From contig CANNCZ010000001.1 of assembly GCA_947503275.1 (NCBI GenBank), forward strand, positions 1,736,001 through 1,800,000: 64,000 nucleotides of DNA, written 5' to 3'. The DNA is from an uncultured Erythrobacter sp. GTDB taxonomy: Bacteria; Pseudomonadota; Alphaproteobacteria; Sphingomonadales; Sphingomonadaceae. Positions 18,563-28,850 of the stretch are shown here, in pieces. Position numbers and translations under genes: made by a program. Under the pieces are notes generated by a model. It ran no database searches and had not been told where the DNA came from. It saw nothing but the letters and a program-made list of their open reading frames with translations. Numbering within the stretch: position 1 is the stretch's first letter; each line of letters begins with the position of its first letter.

Positions 18563-19539
18563 CAGGCGGTCTCCTTTGCAGCCGAGGCAAGGCCGTGCAC
18601 CCGGATCGCTTCCATCACGATCATCTCCACCAATTCGGCATAGCCAATATCCGCATGACGCGCCTGTTCAGGCACGAGGCTAAGCGGGGTCATGCCGGGC
18701 TGGGTGTTCGTCTCCAGCACAAACAAACCGTTCTCACCCGCCTCGTCGTCCCAACGATAATCGGTTCGGCTCGCCCCATGACAGCCGAGCAATTGGTGCG
18801 CGCGGATCGCGTATTCCTCGCAAAGAGCGGCGATTTCGGGCGGGACATTGGCAGGGCACACATGCTGCGTGCGCCCCTCTGTGTATTTATGTTCGTAATC
18901 GTAAAAACCATGCTCGATGATCAGCTCGGTAACGCCCAGCGCGCGCGGACCAGTTGCGCTATCGATGACTGCCGTGGTCAGCTCGCGCCCTTTGATAAAT
19001 GGTTCAGCGAGCAGTTCATCAAACTCCTGCCACGGACCCGCCGCATCGCGCGCAATCGGGTTCCCCACATTGCTGTCCTCGGTGACGATGGCGACACCAA
19101 CAGAGGAACCTTCATTGACGGGTTTCAGCACATAAGGGCGCGGTAGCGGATCACGCTCGAACAGCTCAGCGACCGGCACAATCCGCCCGCCCGGCATCGG
19201 GATCCCATGCGGGACTAAAGCTTGCTTGGTCAGTTGCTTGTCAATCGCGATCACCGACGTCGCAAGACCTGAATGCGTATACGGAATGCCCATCAGATCG
19301 AGCATCCCTTGGACGCTCCCATCCTCACCCGGCACGCCATGCAACGCGTTGAACACGACATCGGGCTTAATCTCGGCCAGACGCACAGCAACGTCGCGAC
19401 CCATATCGACTTGTGTCACACGATGGCCATTCATCTCCAGCGCATCGGCGACGCCGGCGCCCGTCATCAAAGAGACCTCGCGTTCATTCGCCCAGCCGCC
19501 CATCAGGACCGCAATGTGAAGGGGTGGCTTTTGAGTCAT
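18562..19539 (-). CDS. ddl: D-alanine–D-alanine ligase
   Basis: This 325-residue ATP-grasp enzyme makes D-Ala-D-Ala for the peptidoglycan stem peptide. It shows 'VLMGGWANEREVSLMTG' at the N-terminus, 'ALHGVPGEDGSVQGML' near residue 65, 'YVLKPVNEGSSVGV' in the central ATP-binding domain and 'VLETNTQPGMTPLSLVPEQA' near the C-terminus with the metal-binding Glu/Asn. Its start overlaps the stop of the DUF4262 gene by four bases (ATGA), so the two are probably translationally coupled. In most relatives ddl would directly follow murB. Confidence 0.96.
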   Translation of the reverse strand: MTQKPPLHIAVLMGGWANEREVSLMTGAGVADALEMNGHRVTQVDMGRDVAVRLAEIKPDVVFNALHGVPGEDGSVQGMLDLMGIPYTHSGLATSVIAIDKQLTKQALVPHGIPMPGGRIVPVAELFERDPLPRPYVLKPVNEGSSVGVAIVTEDSNVGNPIARDAAGPWQEFDELLAEPFIKGRELTTAVIDSATGPRALGVTELIIEHGFYDYEHKYTEGRTQHVCPANVPPEIAALCEEYAIRAHQLLGCHGASRTDYRWDDEAGENGLFVLETNTQPGMTPLSLVPEQARHADIGYAELVEMIVMEAIRVHGLASAAKETA

Positions 19540-20018
19540 GCTGCAAGCTCATAGAGTGCTGGTTGTGCGTGAATTACGTCTTCAGCCGCGCCTTCTTCCC
19601 ATGGGAAGAGCCCATCATTTGCGCCCGGCCATACAATTTGAAAGGCATCAATCACGCCACCACCGCCGACGTGTTTGTCAAACCAAATCGCAGAACCGAA
19701 GTGTTCGTGAGTGATGTTCGAATCCAGGACGTTCTTCACAACGCAGTCAAAGCCCTCGATCAGGTTTGAAACAACCATCCCATCAGCCATGTTCAATCCA
19801 TTAAAGCACTGGCTGAGCACTTCATTTATCATCGAGTGCATGAGGCCTTTGGGGAGACCAAAGACTATTACCTCGGGTTGGCGCACTGTTTTGCGAAAGC
19901 CGATAGAATAGCTGAAATTCTCGGTGACTTGATCCGGGTCGAACACATGGTTCACCTGACAACCGTGCTTCTTCACGTTCGCCACGATCCGTTGCTCAAA
20001 TTCACTCAATTCAGTCAC
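19536..20018 (-). CDS. DUF4262 domain protein inserted in the dcw cluster
   Basis: This 160-residue protein has the DUF4262 hallmarks: a His-x-Phe region 'HGCQVNHVFDPD', 'FSYSIGF', 'PEVIVFGLP' and a C-terminal 'VIDAFQIVWPGAND'. The family is of unknown function and is usually scattered, not tied to cell division. GTG 20018 was chosen because its GTGA overlaps the murB stop; its own stop overlaps ddl in ATGA. It is therefore fully embedded in the operon. Counted GC over 19741–19920 is 85 of 180 (47%), lower than sampled stretches of the flanking genes (55–70%), which suggests later acquisition. No signal peptide or membrane segment is present. Confidence 0.8.
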   Translation of the reverse strand: MTELSEFEQRIVANVKKHGCQVNHVFDPDQVTENFSYSIGFRKTVRQPEVIVFGLPKGLMHSMINEVLSQCFNGLNMADGMVVSNLIEGFDCVVKNVLDSNITHEHFGSAIWFDKHVGGGGVIDAFQIVWPGANDGLFPWEEGAAEDVIHAQPALYELAA

Positions 20019-20998
20019 GGGCGCCCCACCCGCTTGATTTCCCATTCAAGCTGAACGCCGGAATGCGCATAGACTTTCTCGCGCACAATCTCGCCCAGCC
20101 CTTCAATCTCTGTGCTGGTTGCACCGCCGGTGTTGATAAGGAAATTACAATGCTTCTCACTCACCTGCGCGCCGCCATGCTTGAATCCGCGCAAGCCCGC
20201 CGCATCGATCAATTTCCATGAGGAATGGCCCGGAGGGTTCTTAAAAGTCGAGCCACCGGTCATGCTACCGATGGGCTGCGAGCCTTTGCGCTCGGAAGAG
20301 ATGCGATCCATCTCCACCTTGATCACTGCCGGATCACCGGGGAAACCTTTGAAGCGAGCCTCAACCACCACAGAACCTTCGGGTAAGGCCGAATGGCGAT
20401 AGGAATATTGCAAGTCGGCATTGGTCAGCGTGACGAATTGCCCATCGGGCAGAACTACGTCGCAATCGACCAGAATATCGCAGGTCTCGCGGCCATAGCA
20501 TCCGCCATTCATCTTGGTCACACCGCCTACCGATCCGGGAATTCCGGTCAGGAAAGAGATGCCGTCGATCCCCGACTTCGCCGCGCGGCGCGCGACTTTA
20601 TTGGCAGGTGCTGCAGCGCCCGCTTTCAATGTGGTGTCGCCGGTCACTTCGACCTCCGCGAATTGCGGGCCCAGCTTGATCACCACACCGGGCACGCCGC
20701 CATCGCGGATGATCATGTTCGAACCCACGCCCAAAGCCATGATCGGGATGTTCCCGTCGAGGCTCTCACAAAAAGCCTTGAGGTCTTCCAAGTCAGCGGG
20801 TTCAAACAGCCAATCCGCTGCGCCCCCGCTCTTGAACCAGACATATTTGGCAAGCGATGCGCCTTGCGTCAGTGCACCGCGTATGCTGTCCAGAGGCACA
20901 GGGGCAGACACGTCACCCTCGACGGCGCACGTTGGGGCCATGCCGTTGTCCATGTTGTCCATTTCGTCGGGCTGATGATCGTTCATTTGCGCGCTCAT
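20015..20998 (-). CDS. murB: UDP-N-acetylmuramate dehydrogenase
   Basis: This 327-residue FAD enzyme reduces UDP-GlcNAc-enolpyruvate to UDP-MurNAc. It shows '[14 protein letters not shown]', the FAD motif '[14 protein letters not shown]', '[20 protein letters not shown]', the proton donor region '[14 protein letters not shown]' and the catalytic Glu near the C-terminus. An extra Met- and Asp-rich N-terminal tail of about 30 residues precedes the conserved part. The 'YSYRHSAL' segment indicates the longer, type I-like loop. It overlaps murC by four bases upstream and the DUF4262 gene by four downstream. Confidence 0.95.
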   Translation of the reverse strand: MSAQMNDHQPDEMDNMDNGMAPTCAVEGDVSAPVPLDSIRGALTQGASLAKYVWFKSGGAADWLFEPADLEDLKAFCESLDGNIPIMALGVGSNMIIRDGGVPGVVIKLGPQFAEVEVTGDTTLKAGAAAPANKVARRAAKSGIDGISFLTGIPGSVGGVTKMNGGCYGRETCDILVDCDVVLPDGQFVTLTNADLQYSYRHSALPEGSVVVEARFKGFPGDPAVIKVEMDRISSERKGSQPIGSMTGGSTFKNPPGHSSWKLIDAAGLRGFKHGGAQVSEKHCNFLINTGGATSTEIEGLGEIVREKVYAHSGVQLEWEIKRVGRP

Positions 20999-22419
20999 GC
21001 CCCCCTATGTGATTCAATCGAACCGGCAAGGGTAGCCGCCCACCTGGTGATATCCCCAGCGCCCAGGCACACAATGATGTCTCCTGGTGCGATTTCGCCT
21101 GCAAGTGTGGCGGCGAGGTCGCTTTGGCTGTCAATAGTCGCGGCGCTGCGATGCCCGCGTGATTTAAGACCGGAGACGAGCGCGGCGGAATCGACGCCTT
21201 CAATTGGGTCTTCGCCTGCCTCGAATACCGGCGTGATGAAAACCATATCGGCATCGTTAAAGCAGGTCTGAAAATCGTCCATCAGATCGTTGAGACGCGT
21301 GTAGCGGTGCGGTTGAGCCACAGCGATAACGCGGCCCTCTTGGGCGGCTTCACGGGCAGCGCCAAGAACCGCACGGATCTCGACCGGGTGGTGCGCATAG
21401 TCATCGATAACGCTGACCGTGCCCGCTTCCAACTGCACCTCGCCCGCTTTAGTAAAGCGACGGCGCACGCCGCTGAAACTGGCGAAACCTTGGCTTATAA
21501 CATCGTCGGAACAGCCCATCTCAATCGCAACCGCAATTGCGGCGAGCGCGTTTTGGACGTTGTGGCGACCCGGCATGGGCAGATGCACGCCTTCGATCCT
21601 ACGGTCTTCCTCGCCGCGTTGGCGGATGATCACATCGAACGTGTTGCCGCCATCGACCGGACGCACATTAACGCCGCAAATGTCGGCCTGAAGTGAGAAG
21701 CCATAGGTGACGACTTTGCGATCGCGGACCAACCCGATGACCGCCTGAACCTCTGGGTGATCGACGCACAGGATCGCCGCGCCATAAAACGGCACGTTGT
21801 GAATAAATTCCACAAAAGCGCGCTTTACCCCGTCAAAATCGCCATAATGGTCGAGATGTTCGGGATCGATATTGGTCACGACTGCGATGGTGCCATCCAA
21901 GCGCAGGAAACTGCCGTCGCTTTCATCGGCTTCGACCACCATCCAGTCACTATCGCCTAGGCGCGCATTGGAACCATATTGTTCGATGATACCGCCATTG
22001 ATAACGGTCGGATCGACTTCACCTGCATCCAACAAGCTGGCGATCATGCTGGTCGTGGTTGTCTTGCCATGCGTGCCGGCCACCGCGACAGTGGATTTAA
22101 GGCGCATAAGCTCGGCGAGCATTTCAGCGCGGCGGACCACGGGGATGCGCGCTTCTAGTGCGGCAGCAACCTCTGGGTTGGTGCGGCGAACTGCAGTGGA
22201 AGTGACGACGACAGCGGCGCCTTCTACATTCTCACGAGCGTGCCCGATATGAACCGCAATGCCGCGTTTGCGCAGGCGCTCCACGCTGGGGCCCTCGGCG
22301 AGGTCGCTGCCCTGCACTGTGTAGCCCAGATTGCGCATAACCTCGGCGATGCCGGACATACCAATACCGCCAATGCCCACAAAGTGGATAGTGCCAATGT
22401 CGGTTCCGACACCTTTCAC
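20995..22419 (-). CDS. murC: UDP-N-acetylmuramate–L-alanine ligase
   Basis: This 474-residue Mur ligase adds L-Ala to UDP-MurNAc. It has the N-terminal Rossmann-like '[16 protein letters not shown]', the ATP P-loop 'GTHGKTTTT' at 115–123, '[11 protein letters not shown]' and the C-terminal domain with '[14 protein letters not shown]', a MurC signature. It overlaps murG at its start and murB at its stop by four bases each. Length is normal for the family. Confidence 0.97.
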   Translation of the reverse strand: MKGVGTDIGTIHFVGIGGIGMSGIAEVMRNLGYTVQGSDLAEGPSVERLRKRGIAVHIGHARENVEGAAVVVTSTAVRRTNPEVAAALEARIPVVRRAEMLAELMRLKSTVAVAGTHGKTTTTSMIASLLDAGEVDPTVINGGIIEQYGSNARLGDSDWMVVEADESDGSFLRLDGTIAVVTNIDPEHLDHYGDFDGVKRAFVEFIHNVPFYGAAILCVDHPEVQAVIGLVRDRKVVTYGFSLQADICGVNVRPVDGGNTFDVIIRQRGEEDRRIEGVHLPMPGRHNVQNALAAIAVAIEMGCSDDVISQGFASFSGVRRRFTKAGEVQLEAGTVSVIDDYAHHPVEIRAVLGAAREAAQEGRVIAVAQPHRYTRLNDLMDDFQTCFNDADMVFITPVFEAGEDPIEGVDSAALVSGLKSRGHRSAATIDSQSDLAATLAGEIAPGDIIVCLGAGDITRWAATLAGSIESHRGA

Positions 22420-23636
22420 GATTGCGTGTCCTTGGGCGCGGTTTGGGTTTGAGTCGCACTGGCGGTGGCTTTGGGAGCACCCTCGCCCACGCGGATTACA
22501 TCCATCAAGTCGATCCCGCTCATGCTCTCAACCAAGTCTGCCAAATCCTGCGCAGCCTTAGGCCGCCCGCAATTCCATGCGCCATGTGCCGCGTTGGAGA
22601 GGCTGGCCGGGTTTTGCGCCAGCGCCTGTATCTGTTTGGCCAGTTCCTTAGGGGTAAAGCCGGTTTGGCGGATCATCCGCGCGCCGCCCGCTTTTACCAT
22701 TTCAGCTGTGTTCGACGCCTGATGATCATCCGTCGCAATCGGCAGCGGCACTAGGATCGCCGGACGACCAACCGCAGTCAACTCCGCGATGGTCGAAGCA
22801 CCCGCACGCCCGATAAACAGATGCGCGTCGGCCAGGCGTTCATGCATGTCCTCAAAGTAGGTGCCGAGTTCAGCGGGAATATCGTGCGTCGCATAGCGTT
22901 CCCGCACCGCATCAACGTCTTCGGAGCGGCATTGCTGCGTAACTTGCAGACGCAGCCGGAGCGCCGGGGGCAACATCGCAAGGCCATCGGGCACCACTTC
23001 GGACAGGACACTTGCGCCTTGCGAACCGCCGGTGATGAGGACCCGCAAGAGCCCCTCTTCTGTCAGCGTGGGAAAGTCCTTATCCCGCAGAGCCAGAACC
23101 TCTTCGCGCACGGGGTTGCCGACCAGATGCGTCTTGTCCGCATATTTAGGCTTTAACCGGTCAACGGTGGGATAGGATGTCGCGATCCCATCTACCCGCC
23201 CCGCCAAAATGCGATTGACCCGGCCCAGCACGGCGTTTTGTTCATGCACAAGGCTTGGGATTTTTGCGCTCGTCGCCGCCAGCAATGCGGGCATAGCGGG
23301 GTATCCGCCAAAACCGATAACCGCGGCAGGCTCAAAGCTTTCAAACAGGCGCAGCGCCATATTGCGCCCTTCGAGCACAGCACGAACGCCGCCGATCCAG
23401 CGCAAAGGGTTCTTACCAAAGCGGCCAGCAGGAAGGATATGCGCGGTCAGGAATTCGGGCTTACCCGGAATATTCGCGCCGCGTTCATCCGTGATCAGGG
23501 CAACGTGGTGCCCGCGCGCATGCAGCTCTGTCGCCAGAGCAAAGGCCGGGATCAGATGCCCGCCTGTGCCTCCTGCGGCCAAAACGAAATGCCGACTGGC
23601 GCCAGAGGGCACGTGCTGTTTCACTTCCGCATTCAT
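22416..23636 (-). CDS. murG: UDP-GlcNAc–lipid I GlcNAc transferase
   Basis: This 406-residue peripheral membrane GT28 enzyme converts lipid I to lipid II. The two Gly-rich loops are visible ('[16 protein letters not shown]' near 16–31 and '[16 protein letters not shown]' in the second domain). So are '[11 protein letters not shown]' and the C-terminal donor site '[20 protein letters not shown]'. It is longer than E. coli MurG (355 residues) because of a C-terminal tail of about 35 residues rich in Ala, Thr and Gln that looks disordered. It overlaps ftsW and murC by four bases on each side. Confidence 0.96.
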   Translation of the reverse strand: MNAEVKQHVPSGASRHFVLAAGGTGGHLIPAFALATELHARGHHVALITDERGANIPGKPEFLTAHILPAGRFGKNPLRWIGGVRAVLEGRNMALRLFESFEPAAVIGFGGYPAMPALLAATSAKIPSLVHEQNAVLGRVNRILAGRVDGIATSYPTVDRLKPKYADKTHLVGNPVREEVLALRDKDFPTLTEEGLLRVLITGGSQGASVLSEVVPDGLAMLPPALRLRLQVTQQCRSEDVDAVRERYATHDIPAELGTYFEDMHERLADAHLFIGRAGASTIAELTAVGRPAILVPLPIATDDHQASNTAEMVKAGGARMIRQTGFTPKELAKQIQALAQNPASLSNAAHGAWNCGRPKAAQDLADLVESMSGIDLMDVIRVGEGAPKATASATQTQTAPKDTQS

Positions 23637-24886
23637 AAAAAGCCCTCCCTCTCGGCTGCTCTTGACCCACCTGCCCGCGAGCCACCAAACAGGTCCTTCA
23701 AACCCGGCTTTTCACGCTCCAAAAACGGATTGCGCCGGGTAATGGCTAACAATAGCCCAACGGTCAGGCACACCGCCAGTGTCGATGATCCACCATAGCT
23801 CACCAGTGGCAAAGTCATGCCCTTCGATGGGAACAATTGCAGGTTTACGAGCATATTGATGAACGCTTGCCCACCCAGCAATGTCGCAAGTCCTGCTCCT
23901 GCGAGCAATGCGAACAGGTTTTCTTCATCGACAAGCCGAATAAGCGCGCGCGCAATGATCGCGACATAAAGCAGCATGATTACCGCGCAGGCGAGCAGGC
24001 CAAACTCTTCGCCAACGACGGAGAAGATGTAGTCCGTATGCGCCTCTGGCAAGTTCATCTTACGCGTGCCCAACCAAAGCCCGCTGCCGGTCCATCCGCC
24101 ATTGAGGAGCGTGCGCTGCGCCAAATCAACCTGATCAAATGCGGTTCCCCCGCCAAAGAAGCTGTCGATGCGGTAACGCGCATTGTCATAGAGGAAATAC
24201 GCCGCCGTCATCCCGCCAATGCCAAGCGCAATCAGTCCGCCAATCCGCACCAGTGACACGCCTGACAGCACCACCAGAACAAACCACACCCCGCCAAACA
24301 GGATCGTCGCGCCAAGATTGGGTTGCAGCATCAAGAGCGAAGCCACCAGCGCCATAGTCAGCGTCGCATATCCCAGCACAGGCAGTTCAGCGTCGCGCAG
24401 CCGCCATGACAGCATCCATGCAAGCAGGATCGCAAAACCGGGCTTCAAAAATTCACTGGGTTGCATCGACATACCCAGCTCTAACCAGCGCCGTGCGCCG
24501 TTGCGCTCTTCACCTATAATCGGGACCAGAAACAACGCTGCGATCATGCCCACGGCCAGCACAATGCCCAACCTGCGCGCATTCTCTCGGCTCGCAAAAG
24601 AGACCGCAATCATCACACCCATGCCCAGCACTTGGAACACAATATGCTTTCGGAAGAAGGTGAATTCAGCAACATCATACTGGTTGCCCGCAGCAGGCGA
24701 TGCCGCCGCAACCGCAACCGTGCCCAGCGCCATCAGCAACAGGACTAGACCCAGCAGCCACTTATCAATCTCGCGCCACCAGATGCGCAATTCTTCACCC
24801 ATACCCCTGCGCGACGGGACGGGCGCATGAAAGGTTGCATCGCCCCTTGGCCTTGTATGGGGAGGTCTAGAAAGGGAGGTGCTCAT
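23633..24886 (-). CDS. ftsW: SEDS peptidoglycan glycosyltransferase FtsW
   Basis: This 417-residue polytopic membrane protein of the SEDS family polymerises septal lipid II together with FtsI. A 35-residue cytoplasmic N-tail is followed by about ten transmembrane helices. Signature segments include 'GARRWLELGMSMQPSEFLKPG', shown only in part here, 'TDYIFSVVGEEFG' (catalytic-loop Asp/Glu area) and 'PLVSYGGSSTLA'. It overlaps murD upstream and murG downstream by four bases each. Confidence 0.95.
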   Translation of the reverse strand: MSTSLSRPPHTRPRGDATFHAPVPSRRGMGEELRIWWREIDKWLLGLVLLLMALGTVAVAAASPAAGNQYDVAEFTFFRKHIVFQVLGMGVMIAVSFASRENARRLGIVLAVGMIAALFLVPIIGEERNGARRWLELGMSMQPSEFLKPGFAILLAWMLSWRLRDAELPVLGYATLTMALVASLLMLQPNLGATILFGGVWFVLVVLSGVSLVRIGGLIALGIGGMTAAYFLYDNARYRIDSFFGGGTAFDQVDLAQRTLLNGGWTGSGLWLGTRKMNLPEAHTDYIFSVVGEEFGLLACAVIMLLYVAIIARALIRLVDEENLFALLAGAGLATLLGGQAFINMLVNLQLFPSKGMTLPLVSYGGSSTLAVCLTVGLLLAITRRNPFLEREKPGLKDLFGGSRAGGSRAAEREGFL

Positions 24887-26262
24887 GCGGCCTCATCAGT
24901 GTCAAAAAATGCGGGCGAACAATCCTGCGCACGCTCTGCGATCACCCCGACCAATTGGCGAAAATGTTCGCCGCGTTTCTCGTAATCGCGGAACTGGTCA
25001 AAGCTGGCGCAGGCGGGTGAGAACAGCACCACATCGCCGGGTTTTGAGGCCTCGCGCGCACGGCTGACAGCCTCGCTGATCAATTCGCACCGCTCGACCG
25101 CTGGCACCCGCCCGTCGAGCAATTCTGCAAAGCGCGGGCCAGCCTCACCCACAGTGTAGGCGGCGGCGACATTGCCAAGCTGACCATCGCATTCGCCAAG
25201 GCCGTCTTCCTTTGCGAGGCCCCCGACGATCCAATGAATCCGCGCGTGGTCCTCTACCGGAGGGAATGCGGCAAGCGCTGGTGCGGTGGAGGCAGTGTTG
25301 GTCGCTTTGCTGTCATTGATAAACAGGACGCCATCTTCCTCGCAAACACTCTCCATCCGATGCGGCAGACTGTGAAACCGGGGCAGCGCGTGCTGCCATT
25401 GAGCAGGCTTCACACCCAACTCCTCGACAATCGCAACGGCAAGCGCGACATTCTCCAGATTGTGCGGCCCTTGCAGGCTGGGCCAACCGGATTGCAGCGA
25501 ACGCAGGTAATTGAGATTGACGGCAAGTGCGCGTCCCGTGGGACGGACAGCTTTCACCGCTTCAAAGATCGTACCCGCAGGCTCAGTCAGCGATCCGAAC
25601 ACGGCAAGCCGCTCAACCGATTGCATCGAAAACAGCCGTGCCTTGGATGCGGCATAGGCGGCGAAATCATCATAACGATCAAGGTGATCGGGCGTCACAT
25701 TGGTCAGGCCGGTGACATCGCAATCGAGGCTTTGCGTCAGGTCAATCTGATAGCTCGACAATTCGAGGACATAGACCCCGTCGCTCTGATCATTGGGGGC
25801 AAGCGGTTCCTGCCCCATGATAGGCTCACCAATATTGCCGCCGAGCACCGTCGGAATACCTGCCATCTCTAGGATATGGTGCACTAAAGCGACGCAAGTG
25901 GATTTGCCATTGGTGCCTGTGATCCCGACCACTTTGTGCGGCAACAGGTCCGGCCGGGCCAGCGCGAACAGCTCGATATCGCCAATAATCGGCACGTTAT
26001 ACTTTGCCGCATGGGCCGTGATTGGGTGCGTGTTGAGCGGCACTCCAGGAGAAACGACGAGGCCATCGAAGCCGGTAAGATCCATCTCCAGCGGGTCTGC
26101 GATGTCACAGCGCCCCTCAAACGCGGTGCGAGCAACATCTTGACGGTCCCATACCGTGATCTGCGCTCCGCTCGCCAACAACGCCTCAGCCGCCGCCGCG
26201 CCTGATCGCGCGAGCCCGAGGATCGCGTATCGTTTGTTGGCAAAGGCGGCAGAGGTGATCAT
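24883..26262 (-). CDS. murD: UDP-N-acetylmuramoyl-L-alanine–D-glutamate ligase
   Basis: This 459-residue Mur ligase adds D-Glu. It shows 'YAILGLARSGAAAAEAL' at the N-terminus, the P-loop 'GTNGKSTCVALV' at about 116–127, 'LELSSYQIDLT', 'LTNVTPDHLDRYDDF' and 'FINDSKATNTASTAPALAAF', all typical of MurD. The start overlaps no upstream gene; mraY ends 13 bases earlier. It overlaps ftsW by four bases downstream. Confidence 0.96.
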   Translation of the reverse strand: MITSAAFANKRYAILGLARSGAAAAEALLASGAQITVWDRQDVARTAFEGRCDIADPLEMDLTGFDGLVVSPGVPLNTHPITAHAAKYNVPIIGDIELFALARPDLLPHKVVGITGTNGKSTCVALVHHILEMAGIPTVLGGNIGEPIMGQEPLAPNDQSDGVYVLELSSYQIDLTQSLDCDVTGLTNVTPDHLDRYDDFAAYAASKARLFSMQSVERLAVFGSLTEPAGTIFEAVKAVRPTGRALAVNLNYLRSLQSGWPSLQGPHNLENVALAVAIVEELGVKPAQWQHALPRFHSLPHRMESVCEEDGVLFINDSKATNTASTAPALAAFPPVEDHARIHWIVGGLAKEDGLGECDGQLGNVAAAYTVGEAGPRFAELLDGRVPAVERCELISEAVSRAREASKPGDVVLFSPACASFDQFRDYEKRGEHFRQLVGVIAERAQDCSPAFFDTDEAA

Positions 26263-26275
26263 AGCTGCTTGCGCC

Positions 26276-27346
26276 CTACCTCAGTTTCAACGTGGCAAGG
26301 CCGATCATGGCGAGGATAATGGCAACGATCCAGAACCGGATCACAACCTTGCTCTCACTCCAACCGAGCTGTTCGAAATGGTGATGGATAGGCGCCATGC
26401 GGAACACGCGCTTGCCCGTGCGTTTGAACCAGAACACCTGAATGATGACGCTGGCTGTTTCGGCTACGAACAACCCGCCCACGATCAGCAACACAACCTC
26501 ATGATGCGCCGCAACCGCAATCGCGCCCAAAGCTCCACCCAGAGCGAGTGATCCGGTATCGCCCATAAATACTGCAGCAGGGGGGGCGTTGAACCATAGG
26601 AACGCAAGACCCCCGCCCATTATCGCAGCGCAAAATATTGCCAATTCGCCTGCCCCCTCAACATAGGGAATGCCCAGATATTCTGAGAAGTCCGTGCGAC
26701 CAACGAGATATGCGATAATCGCAAAGGTGCCCGCAGCAATAATCACCGGCATGATCGCCAAACCGTCCAACCCATCGGTCAGGTTCACCGCGTTCCCAAA
26801 TCCAACGATAAACACCGCCGCAAAGACGTAGTAAAACGGCCCAAGCGGGATACTGACATCGGAGAAGAACGGGATGTAGAGGTTGGTGTTGATCTGACTG
26901 ACGATCAAATACGATGCGACGCCTGCAACCATAAATTCCGCCAGTAAACGCACTTTCGCGGAAACGCCGGCATGGCTGTTCTTGGTGACTTTGTCATAGT
27001 CATCCATGAACCCGATTAGGCCAAAACCAATCGTCACCGCCAAACAGGCCCACACCAATGGGCTGCGCAAATCCATCCAAAGCAGCAGCGAAAAAGCCAG
27101 CGCCACCAAGATCATCAAACCGCCCATCGTAGGCGTGCCAACTTTCGCCTGATGGCTTTCGGGACCATCGGCACGGATCGGTTGCCCTTTGCCCTGACGC
27201 ACGCGCAGCATGTTGATGAAACGTGGGCCGATAATCAGACCGAAGGCAAGCGCCGTCATCAACGTCGCGCCGGCGCGAAACGTCTGGTACCGGATCAGGT
27301 TGAGCGCCCCTTCAAAGCCGAGCCATTCTGCGAGCAGGTAAAGCAT
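26276..27346 (-). CDS. mraY: Phospho-N-acetylmuramoyl-pentapeptide transferase
   Basis: This 356-residue integral membrane enzyme with ten predicted helices attaches the MurNAc-pentapeptide to undecaprenyl phosphate, giving lipid I. The family motifs are '[15 protein letters not shown]', 'GFMDDYDKV' (metal-binding Asp pair), '[13 protein letters not shown]' and '[14 protein letters not shown]'. The final helix has '[17 protein letters not shown]'. It lies 22 bases after murF and 13 before murD, the two loosest joints inside this part of the operon. Confidence 0.97.
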   Translation of the reverse strand: MLYLLAEWLGFEGALNLIRYQTFRAGATLMTALAFGLIIGPRFINMLRVRQGKGQPIRADGPESHQAKVGTPTMGGLMILVALAFSLLLWMDLRSPLVWACLAVTIGFGLIGFMDDYDKVTKNSHAGVSAKVRLLAEFMVAGVASYLIVSQINTNLYIPFFSDVSIPLGPFYYVFAAVFIVGFGNAVNLTDGLDGLAIMPVIIAAGTFAIIAYLVGRTDFSEYLGIPYVEGAGELAIFCAAIMGGGLAFLWFNAPPAAVFMGDTGSLALGGALGAIAVAAHHEVVLLIVGGLFVAETASVIIQVFWFKRTGKRVFRMAPIHHHFEQLGWSESKVVIRFWIVAIILAMIGLATLKLR

Positions 27347-27368
27347 TCAGATCCCTTGATGCCTCCCT

Positions 27369-28850
27369 TTATCCAGAAGGCTGCGTAAAGTGTGTAACCA
27401 ACCTGCCAAGGCCCACCGAGTTGGAGCCCTTAACAAGCACCGCATCGCCGTTTGAAATCCCGTATTCTTCCAGCGCTGCGATCGCTTCGGCAGGGCCCTC
27501 GCAATGGGCGAAGGTGCCTTCAAAGCCAAGGGAATCGCCGGGTTTTCTCCCCAACCCTGCCCTCAGCCGGTCCGCCAATGCGCCCATCTCGTCGCCGACA
27601 AGGATCGCGTGATCGATATTGGCCTCTGCCATAGGTGTTTCGAGCTGTGCGTGGAACTTGGGAGCAAAATCACCCAGCTCCATCATACTGCCCAGCACCA
27701 CAATGCGCCGATGCGCGGGCGTTTGGCCCAATGCTTTGAGTGTTGCGCGCATGGAGGCGGGGTTGGCGTTGTAGCTTTCATCCACCAATGTGGCTTTGCC
27801 GCCGTTGGCCTCGATAGCCATGCGAGCGCCGCGCCCTTTCAATCCGCCCATTTCAGCCAAAGCCAAGCCTGCGCTGGCCAAATCGCCGCCCGCCGCGCGA
27901 ACCGCCGCCATGACGCCAAGCGAGTTGGTAACCCAGTGATCGCCGGGTTCGGCAACCGAATAACACAAACGCGTCTCCCCCAGATCGGCGGTCACAATCG
28001 ATCCGCCATTGGTGTCGGGAATCGCATCAAGCAAGCGCACATCAGCATCCGGGTGGCGGCCAAATGTCACCACTTTCACGCCGAGCGCGCGGGCATGGCC
28101 GATCATACGCTCTGTGTAGTCAGTATCCGCCGGAATGATCGCAGTGCCGCCTGGCATCAGGCCGCTGAATATCTGCGCCTTCTCGTCGGCAATCGCCTCC
28201 ATCGAACCCAAATTCTCAATATGGGCGGGTGCAATAGTCGTGATGAGAGCAACATGCGGGCGCACATGATCAGTGAGCGGCGCGATCTCGCCCGTGTGGT
28301 TCATGCCCATCTCGAACACGCCAAATTTCGCGCGCGCTGGCAGGCGGGACAGGCTGAGCGGAACGCCGACATGGTTGTTGTAACTGCGCACGCTGCGATG
28401 GGCGGAGCCTCTGCTGGAGCGGTCGAGCGCGGCAAAGATCACCTCTTTCACGCCGGTCTTGCCCACCGAACCGGTCACGCCAATGCGCACCGCTTCACCC
28501 CGATCGCGGGCCATGTGGGCGAGCGCGTGAAGTGCTGCGGTGGTGTCTTTCACCAGCACATGCGGAAAATTGACCGGACGGTCTGTGACCGCAGCAGCAG
28601 CGCCTTTGGCAAAGGCGGCAGCGATGAATTTGTGGCCATCCATCGCATCGCCTTTCAAAGCGATAAACAGATCACCGGGACGCACATCGCGGCTGTCCAT
28701 TTCAACGCCGGATGCTTGGAAAGAGTGGCTTGCGCGCCCACCGGTCGCAGCTTCAATCTCCGACGAACTCCACAGCGCCAGCGGCAATTGGTCGCGCGCG
28801 TCGTGGGGCCATGCATGAAGGAAAGCGTGGCGGGAGGAATGCAGACCCAT
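27369..28850 (-). CDS. murF: UDP-MurNAc-tripeptide–D-Ala-D-Ala ligase
   Basis: This 493-residue Mur ligase adds D-Ala-D-Ala, the last cytoplasmic step before mraY. It shows 'VEMDSRDVRPGDLFIALKG', a P-loop variant 'GSVGKTGVKEV' at about 127–137, 'NNHVGVPLSLSRL', 'FEMGMNHTGEIAPLT' and 'DESYNANPASMRATL'. ATG 28850 was chosen because it overlaps the murE stop by one base (TGATG); a start eight codons earlier would lie inside murE. The 22-residue N-tail before the conserved region is rich in His and is not typical. Confidence 0.95.
   Translation of the reverse strand: MGLHSSRHAFLHAWPHDARDQLPLALWSSSEIEAATGGRASHSFQASGVEMDSRDVRPGDLFIALKGDAMDGHKFIAAAFAKGAAAAVTDRPVNFPHVLVKDTTAALHALAHMARDRGEAVRIGVTGSVGKTGVKEVIFAALDRSSRGSAHRSVRSYNNHVGVPLSLSRLPARAKFGVFEMGMNHTGEIAPLTDHVRPHVALITTIAPAHIENLGSMEAIADEKAQIFSGLMPGGTAIIPADTDYTERMIGHARALGVKVVTFGRHPDADVRLLDAIPDTNGGSIVTADLGETRLCYSVAEPGDHWVTNSLGVMAAVRAAGGDLASAGLALAEMGGLKGRGARMAIEANGGKATLVDESYNANPASMRATLKALGQTPAHRRIVVLGSMMELGDFAPKFHAQLETPMAEANIDHAILVGDEMGALADRLRAGLGRKPGDSLGFEGTFAHCEGPAEAIAALEEYGISNGDAVLVKGSNSVGLGRLVTHFTQPSG

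Noticed and set aside
20393-21271. 292-codon + strand frame opposite murB and murC
   Set aside because: Shadow of two well supported genes; composition biased towards His, Arg and Ala as expected for such frames.
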